DNA of 61,864 nt. It comes from JAIVJG01 sp964236735 (GTDB taxonomy: Bacteria > Acidobacteriota > Blastocatellia > Pyrinomonadales > Pyrinomonadaceae). Shown here piece by piece: positions 16,196 to 24,975 of the stretch (position 1 is its first letter; the number at the start of each line of letters is the position of its first letter). The notes beneath the pieces were generated by a model, which was given only the letters and a program-made list of their open reading frames with translations, searched no databases and had not been told where the DNA came from. Both the position numbers and the translations under genes were made by a program. The stretch covers positions 1 to 61,864 of the forward strand of contig CAXSFM010000024.1 in assembly GCA_964236735.1 (NCBI GenBank), written 5' to 3'.

Positions 16196-16828
16196 CGGTT
16201 CATCTTCCTTGAACTCCCGCGCCAACTCGTAAACGAGACGAACCGGCAGCCCGACGACGTTCCAGTAGTTCCCTTCTATCGCTTCGATGAAGAGCGCGGC
16301 GCGTCCCTGGATGGCATAAGCGCCGGCCTTGTCCGCAGGCTCGCCGCTCGCCGCATACCACGCGATCTCCGCCTCTGAAAGCTTGGCGAAACGCACGCGC
16401 GTTTTCTCGTGGCCGACGACCGCGCGACGTGTCTCCGCACGGACGAGCGCGACGCCCGTCAACACTTCGTGCGTGCGCCCGCTCAACAGACGCAACATGC
16501 GGCTCGCGTCCATCTCATCGCGCGGTTTGCCTAAGACTTCGCCCTCTGCGACGACTATCGTGTCCGCGCCGAGCACGAGTCCGAACAGTCTCGACGCCGC
16601 CACCGCTTCGGCCTTCTCGCGCGCGAGCCGCAAGACGTAATCTGTCGGCTGCTCGCCCGCGCGCATCGCCTCGTCAATATTTGCGGCGCTCGCCTCGAAC
16701 GGCCACCCGACGGCGCGTAAGATTTCCGCACGTCGCGGGCTGCCGGAGGCCAGCACGAGCGGCTCCATGCCGTCCAACAACGAAAGGGTCTCGACGTTCG
16801 CCGCTTGAGGCTCTTGCTCTTTATCCAT
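16157..16828 (-). CDS. maf: Maf nucleotide pyrophosphatase
   Basis: Up to 223 residues; a later ATG at 16768 (MEPLVLASGSPRR) would give the usual start. Maf proteins hydrolyse non-canonical or excess nucleoside triphosphates to monophosphates. The family signature LASGSPRRAEIL, the catalytic GADTIVV with Asp, GKPRD, THEVLTG and KAGAYAIQG are present. The C-terminal tail GSAGILPANEP is encoded by the right arm of the inverted repeat at 16064-16195, so a repeat has been captured as coding sequence. The gene diverges from the DUF721 gene across about 90 bases. Confidence 0.92.
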   Translation of the reverse strand: MDKEQEPQAANVETLSLLDGMEPLVLASGSPRRAEILRAVGWPFEASAANIDEAMRAGEQPTDYVLRLAREKAEAVAASRLFGLVLGADTIVVAEGEVLGKPRDEMDASRMLRLLSGRTHEVLTGVALVRAETRRAVVGHEKTRVRFAKLSEAEIAWYAASGEPADKAGAYAIQGRAALFIEAIEGNYWNVVGLPVRLVYELAREFKEDEPPGSAGILPANEP

Positions 16829-16918
16829 TACACTCCCCGCAGAATTTCGGATTTGAGATTGGCGATATTAAATTGCGTCACGCAAATCTCCAATTACAAA
16901 TTTGAGACTGAAAATTTT

Positions 16919-17383
16919 ATGGACGACTTGATCCGCGCGCTCCCCAGTCTGTTGCGCGCGGCGGGCGAGGCGGAAGAGGTGGCGGAGGTGGCCGCTTTCG
17001 TCGCGTGGCGTCGCGTGGCGGGCGCTGCGCTGCGCGGTTGCGCGGTTCCGTTCCGACTTCATCGCAAGATGCTCGTCGTCGCCGTGCCCGACACGACGTG
17101 GAAGAAACAACTCGAAGCCATCAGCGGCCAACTGCTCTTCGGAATCAACTCTCTGCTCGGCCAGCCGATGGTGACGTTCATCGAGTTTCGCGTTGATCGC
17201 CGCACGGTTCAAGACGAGCGCGACCGGATACCGTCGCCCAACATTCCAGACGATGCGCGAGAAGAAAGCGCACTGCGCGGCTCGAAGGAGCTTCAACCGG
17301 CAGCCGACGCCATTCGCGACGAAGACCTGCGGAGACGCTTTCTCCTCGCCGCCGGCAGTTACATGAATGCTCAGAAGAAGTAG
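16919..17383 (+). CDS. DUF721 (DciA-like) protein
   Basis: 154 residues from the ATG at 16919. The N-terminal half has the DUF721 pattern: AFVAWRRVAGAALR, a short beta segment (LHRKMLVVAVPDTTWKKQLE) and LLFGINSLLGQPMVTFIEFRV. In other bacteria DUF721 proteins such as DciA help load the replicative helicase. The C-terminal third is charged and looks disordered. The stop lies at the edge of heptamer hairpin H3, with gatC beyond it. The 5' region (16845-16918) is AT-rich with imperfect repeats. Confidence 0.72.
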   Translation: MDDLIRALPSLLRAAGEAEEVAEVAAFVAWRRVAGAALRGCAVPFRLHRKMLVVAVPDTTWKKQLEAISGQLLFGINSLLGQPMVTFIEFRVDRRTVQDERDRIPSPNIPDDAREESALRGSKELQPAADAIRDEDLRRRFLLAAGSYMNAQKK

Positions 17384-17463
17384 CCAGTAGCCAGTAGCCA
17401 GTAGCCAGCATGAAGACACTTGCTTGGCTACTGGCTACTGGCTACTGGCTACTGGCTACTACT
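17379..17463. repeat. Heptamer hairpin H3 (AGTAGCC type)
   Basis: Four AGTAGCC units on the left, a centre GAAGACACTTGCTTGG, and about five complementary GGCTACT units on the right. It fills the whole space between the DUF721 gene and gatC. Confidence 0.93.
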
Positions 17464-17464
17464 T

Positions 17465-17788
17465 ATGCCCATTACCGAATCCGACATCGAAAAAATCGCG
17501 ACGCTCGCGCATCTCGACATTACGCGAGAGGAAGTGCGCGCGTTGACGCCGCAGATCGCTTCCATCGTGGCTTACGTCGAACAGTTGAACGAGTTGGACA
17601 CGAGCCGGGTTGAGCCGGCGACCGGCGGCATGACGCCGGAAGGCGAGCGCACCGACGCCGCGCGCGAAGACAACGTGCAGCCCTCGCTCGGCCAGACGCT
17701 CGCCCTTGACCAAGCGCCCGACGCTTCGCACGGATATTTCCGCGTGCCGAAGGTCATCGTTAATTCAGAAGAGAAAGAGAATTTCTAA
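17465..17788 (+). CDS. gatC: Asp-tRNA(Asn)/Glu-tRNA(Gln) amidotransferase subunit C
   Basis: 107 residues from the ATG at 17465. GatC stabilises the GatA-GatB amidotransferase that converts Glu-tRNA(Gln) and Asp-tRNA(Asn). The family pattern is clear: ITESDIEKIATLAHLDITREE, QIASIVAYVEQLNELDT and the C-terminal FRVPKVI. Longer frames upstream are translated from the hairpin repeat and are rejected. The stop overlaps the start of a lipoprotein gene (TAATG) and gatA comes 586 bases later. gatB is not in the window. Confidence 0.95.
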   Translation: MPITESDIEKIATLAHLDITREEVRALTPQIASIVAYVEQLNELDTSRVEPATGGMTPEGERTDAAREDNVQPSLGQTLALDQAPDASHGYFRVPKVIVNSEEKENF

Positions 17789-18282
17789 TGAAGTGGCGCG
17801 CACGGCTTGCTATTGCAATCTTCCTTATACTGCTCTCAGCTTGTAGCAAGCCTATTAACGAGAGAAGCAATAATCTTATCGAGAGTAGAAAGAATGTCAC
17901 TGTAAAAGCAGGAATTGTTTACAGAATTGGTGGCGTCCAGCCTGTTGCAAGAACGACATTCTATTTATCGAAAGATGATTTACTCACACTATCGCAGAAG
18001 ACAGGCAAGAATTTAAAAATAGGCGTCTTGGGCGCTATGGCTGATATTGATGTGCAGCTAAAAGGGCGCGCTACTACCTTTGAAGAACTCGTAAAGCCGA
18101 ACGCAATTAGTAGCATGACGACAGACTTTGAAGGAACCGGCAAGTTCGAGAATGTGCCAACTGGTACTTATTACCTCATTGGCATTACTCAAACTCGTAG
18201 CGGTGTAGCGATATGGAACGTGAAGGTTAACGCAGGTGATAACATCATCCTTGACCAAAACAACGCCGCCTATACATCTTGA
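17788..18282 (+). CDS. Putative lipoprotein inserted between gatC and gatA
   Basis: 164 residues. A lipoprotein signal peptide with lipobox LLSAC at about residues 15-19 predicts lipid attachment at the Cys. The mature part has a pattern like a carboxypeptidase-regulatory or beta-sandwich domain: a long strand-rich stretch ending in GKFENVPTGTYYLIGI. I know no specific family. The gene is distinctly AT-rich compared with gatC and gatA and overlaps gatC by one base, so it was probably acquired and joined the transcript. Confidence 0.7.
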   Translation: MKWRARLAIAIFLILLSACSKPINERSNNLIESRKNVTVKAGIVYRIGGVQPVARTTFYLSKDDLLTLSQKTGKNLKIGVLGAMADIDVQLKGRATTFEELVKPNAISSMTTDFEGTGKFENVPTGTYYLIGITQTRSGVAIWNVKVNAGDNIILDQNNAAYTS

Positions 18283-18374
18283 GTAAACGGTCTTACTGAG
18301 TGCCTATATTTTGGGAAGCCCAGAGTTAAACAGCTTAAGCGAACACTGAAATCATCATCTGCCTGAACAACCAA

Positions 18375-19865
18375 ATGTCCGTCTCCGAAAAAACAATTGA
18401 ACTCATCACGCAAGAACTCTCGCGCTCCGGGACGACGGCGCGCGCCGTCACCGCGTCCGCGCTCGACGCGGCGGAGAGCCTTAATTCGACGCTCAACGCT
18501 TTCCTGCAAATTGATCGCGCGGGCGCAACTCGTCGTGCTGAAGAGTTGGACGAGAGAGCGCGTGATTCTCATGTCGCAACGGACAGCGACGACGATCAGC
18601 CTGCCGCGCTTCACGGCATTCCCGTCGCGCTCAAAGACAACATCTGCGTGCGTGGCCTGCAAGCGACGTGCGGCTCGCGCATCCTCGAAAATTATCACCC
18701 GCAGTATGACGCGACGGTGACGGAGCGCCTGCGTGCGGCGGGCGCGGTCATCATCGGCAAGACCAACTGCGACGAGTTCGCGATGGGTTCATCGAACGAG
18801 AATTCCGCGTTCGGCCCCGTGCGTAACCCCTGGGACACGGCGCGCGTCCCCGGCGGCTCTTCGGGCGGCTCGGCGGCGGCGGTCGCGGCTCGTATCGTGC
18901 CCGCCGCGCTCGGCTCGGAGACGGGCGGCTCTGTGCGCCAGCCCGCCGCGCTCTGCGGCATCGTCGGCGTCAAACCGACCTACGGGCGCGTCTCGCGTTA
19001 CGGTCTCGTCGCCTTCGGCTCGTCGCTTGATCAAGTGAGCGTCTTCGGCCAGACGGTCAAAGACGCGGCCATCGTGCTCGGCGCAATCGCCGGACGCGAT
19101 TCGCATGATGCGACGACAGCAGACGTGCCTGTGCCCGATTACGCCGACGCGCTCACGGGCGACATACGCGGCGCGCGCATCGGCGTCCCGCGCGAATTGT
19201 TCGGCGAAGGTTTAGACGCGGAAGTGCGCGCGAGCGTCGAAGCCGCGATTGATGCTTACCGCGAACTCGGCGCGGAGATCGTGGACGTGGAATTGCCGCA
19301 CGCGAAATATTGCATCGCCGTCTATTACATCATCGCGACGGCGGAAGCGTCTTCCAATCTCGCGCGCTTCGACGGCGTGCGCTACGGCCTCCGCGCCGAA
19401 GAGTCGAATGAGCTGCGCGAGATGTACCGGCGCACGCGCGACGAAGGATTCGGCGCGGAAGTCAAACGCCGCATCATGCTCGGAACCTACGTGCTCTCGT
19501 CCGGTTATTACGACGCTTATTATCTCAAGGCGCAGAAAGTGCGAACGCTCATCGAGCAGGATTTTCTCAGTGCCTTCGAGCGTTGTGACGCGATTCTCAC
19601 GCCGACGACGCCGACGCCCGCCTTCATGCTCGGTGAAAAAACCGACGACCCGCTCGCCATGTATCTCAACGACATCTACACCTGCACAGCGAATCTCGCG
19701 GGCATTCCCGGCATCAGCATCCCCTGCGGCCTGACATCCACAGGCTTGCCCATCGGCCTTCAGTTGATGGGGACGCACTGGAATGAAGCGACGATCTTTC
19801 GTCTCGCACACGCCTACGAACAGGCGCATCCTCTGACGCAACGCCCGCGCGTCATCGCCGAATAG
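18375..19865 (+). CDS. gatA: Aspartyl/glutamyl-tRNA amidotransferase subunit A
   Basis: 496 residues, normal length. GatA releases ammonia from glutamine or asparagine for amidation of misacylated tRNA. The amidase Ser-cisSer-Lys triad is visible: Lys in IPVALKDNI, Ser in the glycine- and serine-rich GGSSGGSAAAVAA, and Ser in GSETGGSVRQPAA. CGIVGVKPTYGRVSRYG follows. It should work with GatC at 17465 and a GatB encoded elsewhere. The lipoprotein gene upstream separates it from gatC. Confidence 0.97.
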   Translation: MSVSEKTIELITQELSRSGTTARAVTASALDAAESLNSTLNAFLQIDRAGATRRAEELDERARDSHVATDSDDDQPAALHGIPVALKDNICVRGLQATCGSRILENYHPQYDATVTERLRAAGAVIIGKTNCDEFAMGSSNENSAFGPVRNPWDTARVPGGSSGGSAAAVAARIVPAALGSETGGSVRQPAALCGIVGVKPTYGRVSRYGLVAFGSSLDQVSVFGQTVKDAAIVLGAIAGRDSHDATTADVPVPDYADALTGDIRGARIGVPRELFGEGLDAEVRASVEAAIDAYRELGAEIVDVELPHAKYCIAVYYIIATAEASSNLARFDGVRYGLRAEESNELREMYRRTRDEGFGAEVKRRIMLGTYVLSSGYYDAYYLKAQKVRTLIEQDFLSAFERCDAILTPTTPTPAFMLGEKTDDPLAMYLNDIYTCTANLAGIPGISIPCGLTSTGLPIGLQLMGTHWNEATIFRLAHAYEQAHPLTQRPRVIAE

Positions 19866-20045
19866 TTGGCGCGTGGCAATTCGAGAAATGACCCTCTGAC
19901 TTGTGCGCCTGCCATCGTCGTCATCTCCGACACCTGCCAACATTTTTTCTCCGACATATTTCGCAACTCTTTGTATGAGCGCTGCGTTCAAGCATTGGCG
20001 ACGAAATCTCCCCGACAAAAATTCACGATAAGGAAGCAACCTCGT

Positions 20046-21413
20046 ATGAACAAATACATACGCCCGTTTCTCTTCACGCTGGCGTCAATGCTGACAGCGC
20101 TGATGCTTTGCGGTGGCAACAATGCACGGGCGCAGGCACGCGCGGGCGACGTGCCGAAGGTTGAAGTCGGCGCGCAGTTTTCTTCGCTCTCGGTGACGGA
20201 GCCAGCACTCATCGGCGGGACACAGAATCACGTCGGCTTCGGCGGGCGCGTCACATACAACTTCAACAATTATTTTGCCGTCGAGGCCGAAGGCAATCTG
20301 CTCCCGAACAAAACTTTCCAAACCGTCTCGACCGGCGGACGCACCTTGCAGGGACAGTTCGGCGTCAAGGTCGGCAGGCGCTTCGACAAGTTCGGCATCT
20401 TCGCCAAAGCGCGCCCCGGCTTCGTCAGTTTCGACGACACGACGAAACTCATAAACTCTGCGAGCGGAGTGGATTTCCTTTCCGAGCGGAAGACGCATTT
20501 CTCGTTGGATGTCGGCGGCGTGCTTGAATTATACCCGTCGCGCCACATCGTCACGCGCTTTGACGTGGGCGACACGATCATTCGTTACGGGCGGCGCAAC
20601 GACCTCTCGCAAACCTCTGTGCTTGACCCGACCGGCACATTCTTCTTCCTCCCAATCGTTCAAGCTCCCGCCGAGACGAAGCATAACTTTCAGTTCAGCG
20701 CGGGCGTCGGCTATCGCTTCGGCGGCGGCGGCGATGACGACGGCAACAAAACGCAGAGCCACGCCGCGACGACGACAAGCAACACGGACGAGCACGCGCC
20801 GCGCTATGAAGTCGGCGTGCAGTTTTCGTCGCTCGTCTTCAATCCGCCGCGCCCTGTCTTCGGCTTCCCCGTCATTTTTTCCGGCGACCCCAACGTCAAC
20901 CCGGAAGCGGGCTTCGGCGGCAGGTTCACTTTCAATCTCAACGACCACATCGGCCTTGAAGCGCAGGGAGATTTTTACCCGCGTAAAAGTTTCGCCGATA
21001 ACACGACGGGCGGATACCCTTCGCAGATGCAGTTCGGCGCGAAGATCGGCAAGCGTTTCGACAAGTTCGGCGTCTTCGGCAAAGCGCGTCCCGGCTTCGT
21101 CAGTTTCAGTCAGGTGACGCAACTCGTCGGCACGCAGGTCATCACCTTCAACCCTTTGCCGGCGCTCACTCAGAGTTTCACCATCGGGACTTTCGCCGAC
21201 AAGAGAAAAACTTATTTCTCGACGGACATCGGCGGAGTTTTGGAGTTTTATCCTTCGCGTCGCCTGATGGCACGCTTTGATGCCGGCGACACGATTATCC
21301 GTTACGGTCAACGGCAGACACAGGGCTTCAGCCTCTCGCAGAACATCATCCAGATCGCGCCGGAGACGAAGCATAACCTTCAAATCAGCGCGGGCATCGG
21401 CTTCCGTTTTTAG
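20046..21413 (+). CDS. Outer-membrane protein with two tandem beta-barrel domains
   Basis: 455 residues from the ATG at 20046. A signal peptide ends near ARAQA (residue 32). Two domains of about 200 residues repeat the same order: VGxQFSSL, FGGRxTxNxN, a turn with EAxG, GRRFDKFG or GKRFDKFG, KARPGFVSF, a strand with GGVLELYPSR or GGVLEFYPSR, GDTIIRYGxR, and ETKHNxQxSAGxGxRF. The aromatic-ended final strand (SAGIGFRF) fits an outer-membrane barrel. This is an OmpA/Omp25-like small barrel that has been duplicated head to tail. Each half could form a barrel or the two may form one larger barrel. No neighbouring gene suggests a cargo. Confidence 0.8.
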   Translation: MNKYIRPFLFTLASMLTALMLCGGNNARAQARAGDVPKVEVGAQFSSLSVTEPALIGGTQNHVGFGGRVTYNFNNYFAVEAEGNLLPNKTFQTVSTGGRTLQGQFGVKVGRRFDKFGIFAKARPGFVSFDDTTKLINSASGVDFLSERKTHFSLDVGGVLELYPSRHIVTRFDVGDTIIRYGRRNDLSQTSVLDPTGTFFFLPIVQAPAETKHNFQFSAGVGYRFGGGGDDDGNKTQSHAATTTSNTDEHAPRYEVGVQFSSLVFNPPRPVFGFPVIFSGDPNVNPEAGFGGRFTFNLNDHIGLEAQGDFYPRKSFADNTTGGYPSQMQFGAKIGKRFDKFGVFGKARPGFVSFSQVTQLVGTQVITFNPLPALTQSFTIGTFADKRKTYFSTDIGGVLEFYPSRRLMARFDAGDTIIRYGQRQTQGFSLSQNIIQIAPETKHNLQISAGIGFRF

Positions 21414-21441
21414 CAAGCGCAAAGTCGCACGCGCGCAAAAA

Positions 21442-21486
21442 AACTCCCGGCGGAACGTCAGAGTGTGTGACGTTCCGCCGGGAGTT
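21442..21486. terminator. Terminator between convergent genes
   Basis: A perfect 19-bp stem (21442-21460 with 21468-21486) with a 7-base loop. The A-run before it (21437-21443) gives a U-tract to transcripts of the minus strand, so it mainly ends the operon at 21507-22550; it may also stop the plus-strand barrel gene. Confidence 0.85.
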
Positions 21487-21506
21487 ATCACATCAACGCG
21501 CCGCTC

Positions 21507-21764
21507 TTAACGCACGACTGGTTTCTTATCTGGAATCAAATCCCCCGTGAAAATTTCGACCACGTCCTTGAGCGTGCCGACGACGGGAATCAAATCCAGC
21601 CCGACGTGCAGCGCGCCGCGCAACGCGCCCTTCTTTTTTACCTCGTAACCGGCGAGGCCGATGACGACCACCGAGCCGATGACGGGAATCGGTTTAATCA
21701 ATTTTTTCGCCAGCTTCCAGCCACCGGCACGCGCCAGCCTCCGCTTCAAACTCGTCGTTGCCAT
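21507..21764 (-). CDS. Small hydrophobic protein, unknown function
   Basis: 85 residues. A basic N terminus (SLKRRLARAGGWKLAKKLIK) precedes a hydrophobic stretch PIPVIGSVVVIGLAGYEV and a second, weaker one (ALHVGLDLIPVVGTL). It could span the membrane once or twice. The Gly spacing resembles a glycine zipper. Homologues unknown to me; it lies on the same strand as a glutaredoxin gene, 36 bases downstream of it, and ends before a strong terminator. Confidence 0.6.
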   Translation of the reverse strand: MATTSLKRRLARAGGWKLAKKLIKPIPVIGSVVVIGLAGYEVKKKGALRGALHVGLDLIPVVGTLKDVVEIFTGDLIPDKKPVVR

Positions 21765-21800
21765 CGTTAGATGCTCCCTCGGTTCCTGCTCATCAGTCGC

Positions 21801-22040
21801 TTACAACAACCCTAGCTCCGCACGCAATTTCTTCTCGTCGTAGGGCGAGAGATTAAACGCGCGCCCGTCAATCTCGAACGTCGGCACTTTGCGCTTGCCG
21901 CCGTTGATGCTCATCACGTACTCGGCGGCTCCGTCGTGCTCCTCGATGTTGACCTCTTCGTAAGGAATGCCCTGCTCCTGCAAAAATCGCTTGGCGTGGC
22001 GGCAGTCGCCGCACCACGTCGTCGTGTACATTTTAATCAT
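21801..22040 (-). CDS. Glutaredoxin-family protein
   Basis: 79 residues, the size of a glutaredoxin or mycoredoxin. The active site is TWCGDCRHAKRFL with Cys-Gly-Asp-Cys; the cis-proline segment KVPTFEIDG and the substrate-site Gly-Gly (INGGKRKV) are present. It probably reduces disulphides in the cytoplasm. CGDC differs from the classical CPYC, so the reducing thiol is not certain. Confidence 0.88.
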   Translation of the reverse strand: MIKMYTTTWCGDCRHAKRFLQEQGIPYEEVNIEEHDGAAEYVMSINGGKRKVPTFEIDGRAFNLSPYDEKKLRAELGLL

Positions 22041-22070
22041 CGTTCTTTTCTTCCCTCTGACATTTTTGAT

Positions 22071-22550
22071 TTACTCCAATCGCGCGCGTGCGCGTTGCAG
22101 AAAGGTACGCATCATCTCGGAGACGCCGCGCTGCATCTCCGCGCTCAAGCGGCTTTCGCCCGCGAGTCCGGCGAGCATGTGCAACTCTCTCGGATTTTGA
22201 CGGCGCAGCTCGACGCGCTCTTCGATGCGGACGCGCGTGAACTCGCCGTGCTCCTCAAAAGTCGCGATGTAGCGCAGCAGATTTTTGCGCTCGCCTTCAA
22301 CCGGCAACCACTCGATGCGCGCGGGGCTGTCGGCGGACTGCGCGACGGCGAACGCCTGTCGAATCGAGCCGATGACGGGCACTTCCGCGCGAATCAGCCA
22401 GCGCATGACGCCGCCCGCTTCCTGCGTGATGCGCTCGACGCCCGGCATCAACTCGACGAAGTTTTTCAAGTCGTTGAAGAACTCTCGCGCGCGCTCGATG
22501 CTCGTCTTCAAGTCCAACTGCTCGTGGTAAGCGGCTTTAATTTGAAACAC
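22071..22550 (-). CDS. SRPBCC-like protein (putative cyclase/lipid-transport fold)
   Basis: About 160 residues from a GTG at 22550; the frame stays open to a TTG at 22649, but GAGAGG lies about 11 bases before the GTG. The pattern IERAREFFNDLKNFVELMPGVERI followed by a strand-rich middle (VMRWLIRAEVPVIG, RIEWLPVEG, EHGEFTRVRIEERVELR) and a final long helix matches the START/SRPBCC fold. No catalytic residue is evident. It begins a minus-strand set with the glutaredoxin and the small hydrophobic protein. Identity rests on pattern only. Confidence 0.55.
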   Translation of the reverse strand: MFQIKAAYHEQLDLKTSIERAREFFNDLKNFVELMPGVERITQEAGGVMRWLIRAEVPVIGSIRQAFAVAQSADSPARIEWLPVEGERKNLLRYIATFEEHGEFTRVRIEERVELRRQNPRELHMLAGLAGESRLSAEMQRGVSEMMRTFLQRARARLE

Positions 22551-22782
22551 CCTCTCGTAAACCTCTCGACTCTTCAATCGTTCTTTGTTGTATCTCTCGT
22601 TTAACTTCAAACGCAAGCGACCTAGGGACGCGCGTGCGTTTCCCGTCAACGGCAGGCCGTGCTTTCAATTTGTTTGTGTCTTGTGTTAAAGACTCCTCGA
22701 TATTACATTGCCCTTCGCTCGATGCACAAACGAGTCAGGCGCGAGTTGCAACGCAGGCGAAATTCAAGGAAGGATGGCGTAT

Positions 22783-23007
22783 ATGTCCGAACGCGATTAC
22801 GCGATGAGCGCGCAGGGCGAAGGCCGCTGCCCGCGTTGCCACGAAGGTTTTTTGCGCGCGTGGTACGAGTTGAGCGCGGAGGAGCGCAAGGTCGTCAAAC
22901 GCCTGCCCGCCTCCGCAGACTTTTCACTCGACGAGCGCGCCACGCGCCATCGCTGGTGCTCGCGTTGCTGGTATGAGCAGACGCACGGCACGACGCTCAA
23001 CGCTTGA
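22783..23007 (+). CDS. Small zinc-ribbon-like protein
   Basis: 74 residues from ATG 22783, chosen because AAGGAAGG lies 9 bases upstream (the ATG at 22774 is too close to it). Two CxxC pairs (RCPRCHEG near residue 16 and WCSRCWYE near residue 63) could bind zinc. A YELSAEERKVVKRLP helix lies between them. Function unknown. It diverges from the minus-strand SRPBCC gene and is followed by an amidohydrolase. Confidence 0.6.
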   Translation: MSERDYAMSAQGEGRCPRCHEGFLRAWYELSAEERKVVKRLPASADFSLDERATRHRWCSRCWYEQTHGTTLNA

Positions 23008-23106
23008 AGCGAAGTTCCCGAACTCGACCTGACGACTTCCACGCTCAACTTTGCCATTTTCAAATTTTCACCACACGTCAACATCTGACCGCCGGAGGAT
23101 CACATC

Positions 23107-24456
23107 ATGAAATTCATCAGCGCGTGCGTTTTATTTTTCTCATTGATCGCGGGAAGTTCCCACTGCTTCGCGCAGACCGGCGCGGCAACGGGAGAGTCGA
23201 AGCCGTCCGCTGCCGTCGTCGTTATCAAAGCGGCGCGGATGTTCGACGGCAAGAGCGAGCGCGTCGTCTCGCCGGGCATCGTCGTTGTGTCAGGCGGGAA
23301 AATTCTCTCCGCCGGGACGAGCGCGAATGTGCCGGCGGGCGCGGAAGTGATTGACCTCGGCGATGCGACGCTTCTGCCCGGCTTCATGGACGCGCACACG
23401 CACCTCACCGAGCAGTCGAGCGATGATTGGCGGCAGGATGAAATTGACGCACTCAGCAAGACCATCGCCGAACGCGCGCTCGACGCCACCGAGTACGCGC
23501 GCAAGACTCTGATGATCGGTTTCACGACCGTGCGTAACGTCGGCGCGCAAGACCTGATAGATGTCGGGATGCGTAACGCCATCCGCGACGGCAAAATCGT
23601 GGGGCCGCGAATGCTCGTCGCGACGCGACCCATCGGCGCGACGGGCGGCCACTGCGATCCCGTCGCGGGCTTCCGTCCCGGCGTCTTCAGCGGCGACTCC
23701 GACATCTCGCAGGCCGTCGCCAACGGAGCCGATGCCGTGCGCGCCGCCGTCCGCATGAACATCAGAAACGGCGCGGACGTGATTAAGGTCTGCCCGACGG
23801 GCGGCGTGCTTTCGCTGACCGACGATGTCAGCGCGCCGCAGATGACGCAGGCCGAACTCGACGCGCTCGTGGACGAAGCGCACGCACTCAAGCGCAAGGC
23901 CGCCGCGCACGCGCACGGAGCCGAAGGTGCGAAGCGCGCCATCCGCGCCGGCATTGACTCCATCGAGCACGGCACGTTTCTCGACGACGAGGCGCTCGAC
24001 ATGATGAAGGCGCGCGGCACATATCTCGTCCCGACCTTGATGGCCTCCGAAGGCATCCGCGAGCGTCTGGACAAAGGACTCCATCTGCCGCCGGCCATCG
24101 AAGCCAAAGCGCGCGCGGCCATCGCGGCTCGCGATTCGACGTTCAAACGCGCGCTCGCGCGCAACATCAAAATCGCGCTCGGCACGGACGCCGCCGTCTA
24201 TCCGCACGGGCGCAATGCCGAAGAGTTTCGACTCATGGTCTCGCTCGGAATGCGTCCCGTTGACGCGCTCCGCGCCGGCACGTCAGTTGACGCCGAACTG
24301 CTCGGCATCAGCGACCGGCTCGGCACGCTCGAACCCGGCAAACTCGCCGACATCGTCGCCGTCCCCGGCGATCCCACGCAGGACATTCGCCAGACGGAAA
24401 AAGTTTTCTTCGTGATGAAAGAAGGCGTGACGTACAAAAATGAGAGGCCGAAGTGA
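23107..24456 (+). CDS. Secreted metal-dependent amidohydrolase (imidazolonepropionase/prolidase-like)
   Basis: 449 residues with a signal peptide (residues 1-22, ending FAQ), so exported. Start has GGAGGA upstream. The TIM-barrel metal ligands are visible: DAHTHL near residue 98, a Lys in GADVIKVCPTGG that is probably carbamylated, His in AHAHGAEG and SIEHGTF, and Asp in ALGTDAAV. These match secreted amidohydrolases annotated as Xaa-Pro or Xaa-Arg dipeptidases. Substrate is not predictable with certainty. The stop overlaps the start of a small unknown gene (ATGA). Confidence 0.88.
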   Translation: MKFISACVLFFSLIAGSSHCFAQTGAATGESKPSAAVVVIKAARMFDGKSERVVSPGIVVVSGGKILSAGTSANVPAGAEVIDLGDATLLPGFMDAHTHLTEQSSDDWRQDEIDALSKTIAERALDATEYARKTLMIGFTTVRNVGAQDLIDVGMRNAIRDGKIVGPRMLVATRPIGATGGHCDPVAGFRPGVFSGDSDISQAVANGADAVRAAVRMNIRNGADVIKVCPTGGVLSLTDDVSAPQMTQAELDALVDEAHALKRKAAAHAHGAEGAKRAIRAGIDSIEHGTFLDDEALDMMKARGTYLVPTLMASEGIRERLDKGLHLPPAIEAKARAAIAARDSTFKRALARNIKIALGTDAAVYPHGRNAEEFRLMVSLGMRPVDALRAGTSVDAELLGISDRLGTLEPGKLADIVAVPGDPTQDIRQTEKVFFVMKEGVTYKNERPK

Positions 24457-24725
24457 TGCCTTCACCTGATGTTGAATATAGAGGTAAGCTTGAAAAAGTT
24501 GTCCAGCAACTCAAGGATTCAGTGGCCTTAGTAGAAATATGGGGTGATAGCGCAGGACAATTTATCTTTGCTAATAATGGCGTTCGCTCACTTGAAATCT
24601 CTCAGTGCGACGAAGGCATTTGGCTTGAATTCTGGGATGGAGAAGATGAATCGCCCACACATGAACTTATCGTTTCCTCCTATGACGAGGCGACTGATGC
24701 GGCTGTCAAATGGTTAAATTCATAA
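24456..24725 (+). CDS. Small acidic protein, unknown function
   Basis: 89 residues from ATG 24456, overlapping the amidohydrolase stop. It is acidic and has a compact alpha/beta look (YRGKLEKVVQQLKDSVALVEI, then strands, then a final helix DEATDAAVKWLNS). AT-richer than its neighbours. The fold outline resembles small immunity-type proteins, but I cannot assign a family. It precedes a toxin-antitoxin pair, suggesting a small accessory patch from 24456 to 25229. Confidence 0.55.
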   Translation: MPSPDVEYRGKLEKVVQQLKDSVALVEIWGDSAGQFIFANNGVRSLEISQCDEGIWLEFWDGEDESPTHELIVSSYDEATDAAVKWLNS

Positions 24726-24777
24726 GTGGTCTTTGAAGATATTGATGCCTCGGCAGATAATAAGCTAGACTTCCAAC

Positions 24778-24975
24778 ATGAGCATTAACGAAATAGAATC
24801 CGCCATCGCCGAGTTGCCGCCTTCCGAAATTGCAAAGCTGGCCGAGTGGTTTTATGAATATCAGGCGCAGCGGTGGGACGAGCGTATTGAACAGGACGTT
24901 CAAGCTGGCCGGCTCAATGCATTGATGGAGGAAGCGGAGCAGGAATTTGAGGCCGGGCAATGTAAGTCGCTGTGA
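24778..24975 (+). CDS. Antitoxin of RelE/ParE-type pair
   Basis: 65 residues. The N-terminal helix INEIESAIAELPPSEIAKLAEWF followed by an acidic helix pair matches small addiction-module antitoxins that precede a RelE toxin. The GTG start of the toxin overlaps its stop (GTGA). Confidence 0.75.
   Translation: MSINEIESAIAELPPSEIAKLAEWFYEYQAQRWDERIEQDVQAGRLNALMEEAEQEFEAGQCKSL

Noticed and set aside
17379..17463. Hairpins H2, H3, H5, H8, H12, H16 as rho-independent terminators
   Set aside because: They lie between same-direction genes of one operon, several are directly before start codons, and most lack a run of T after the stem; other hairpins in the window do fit terminators.
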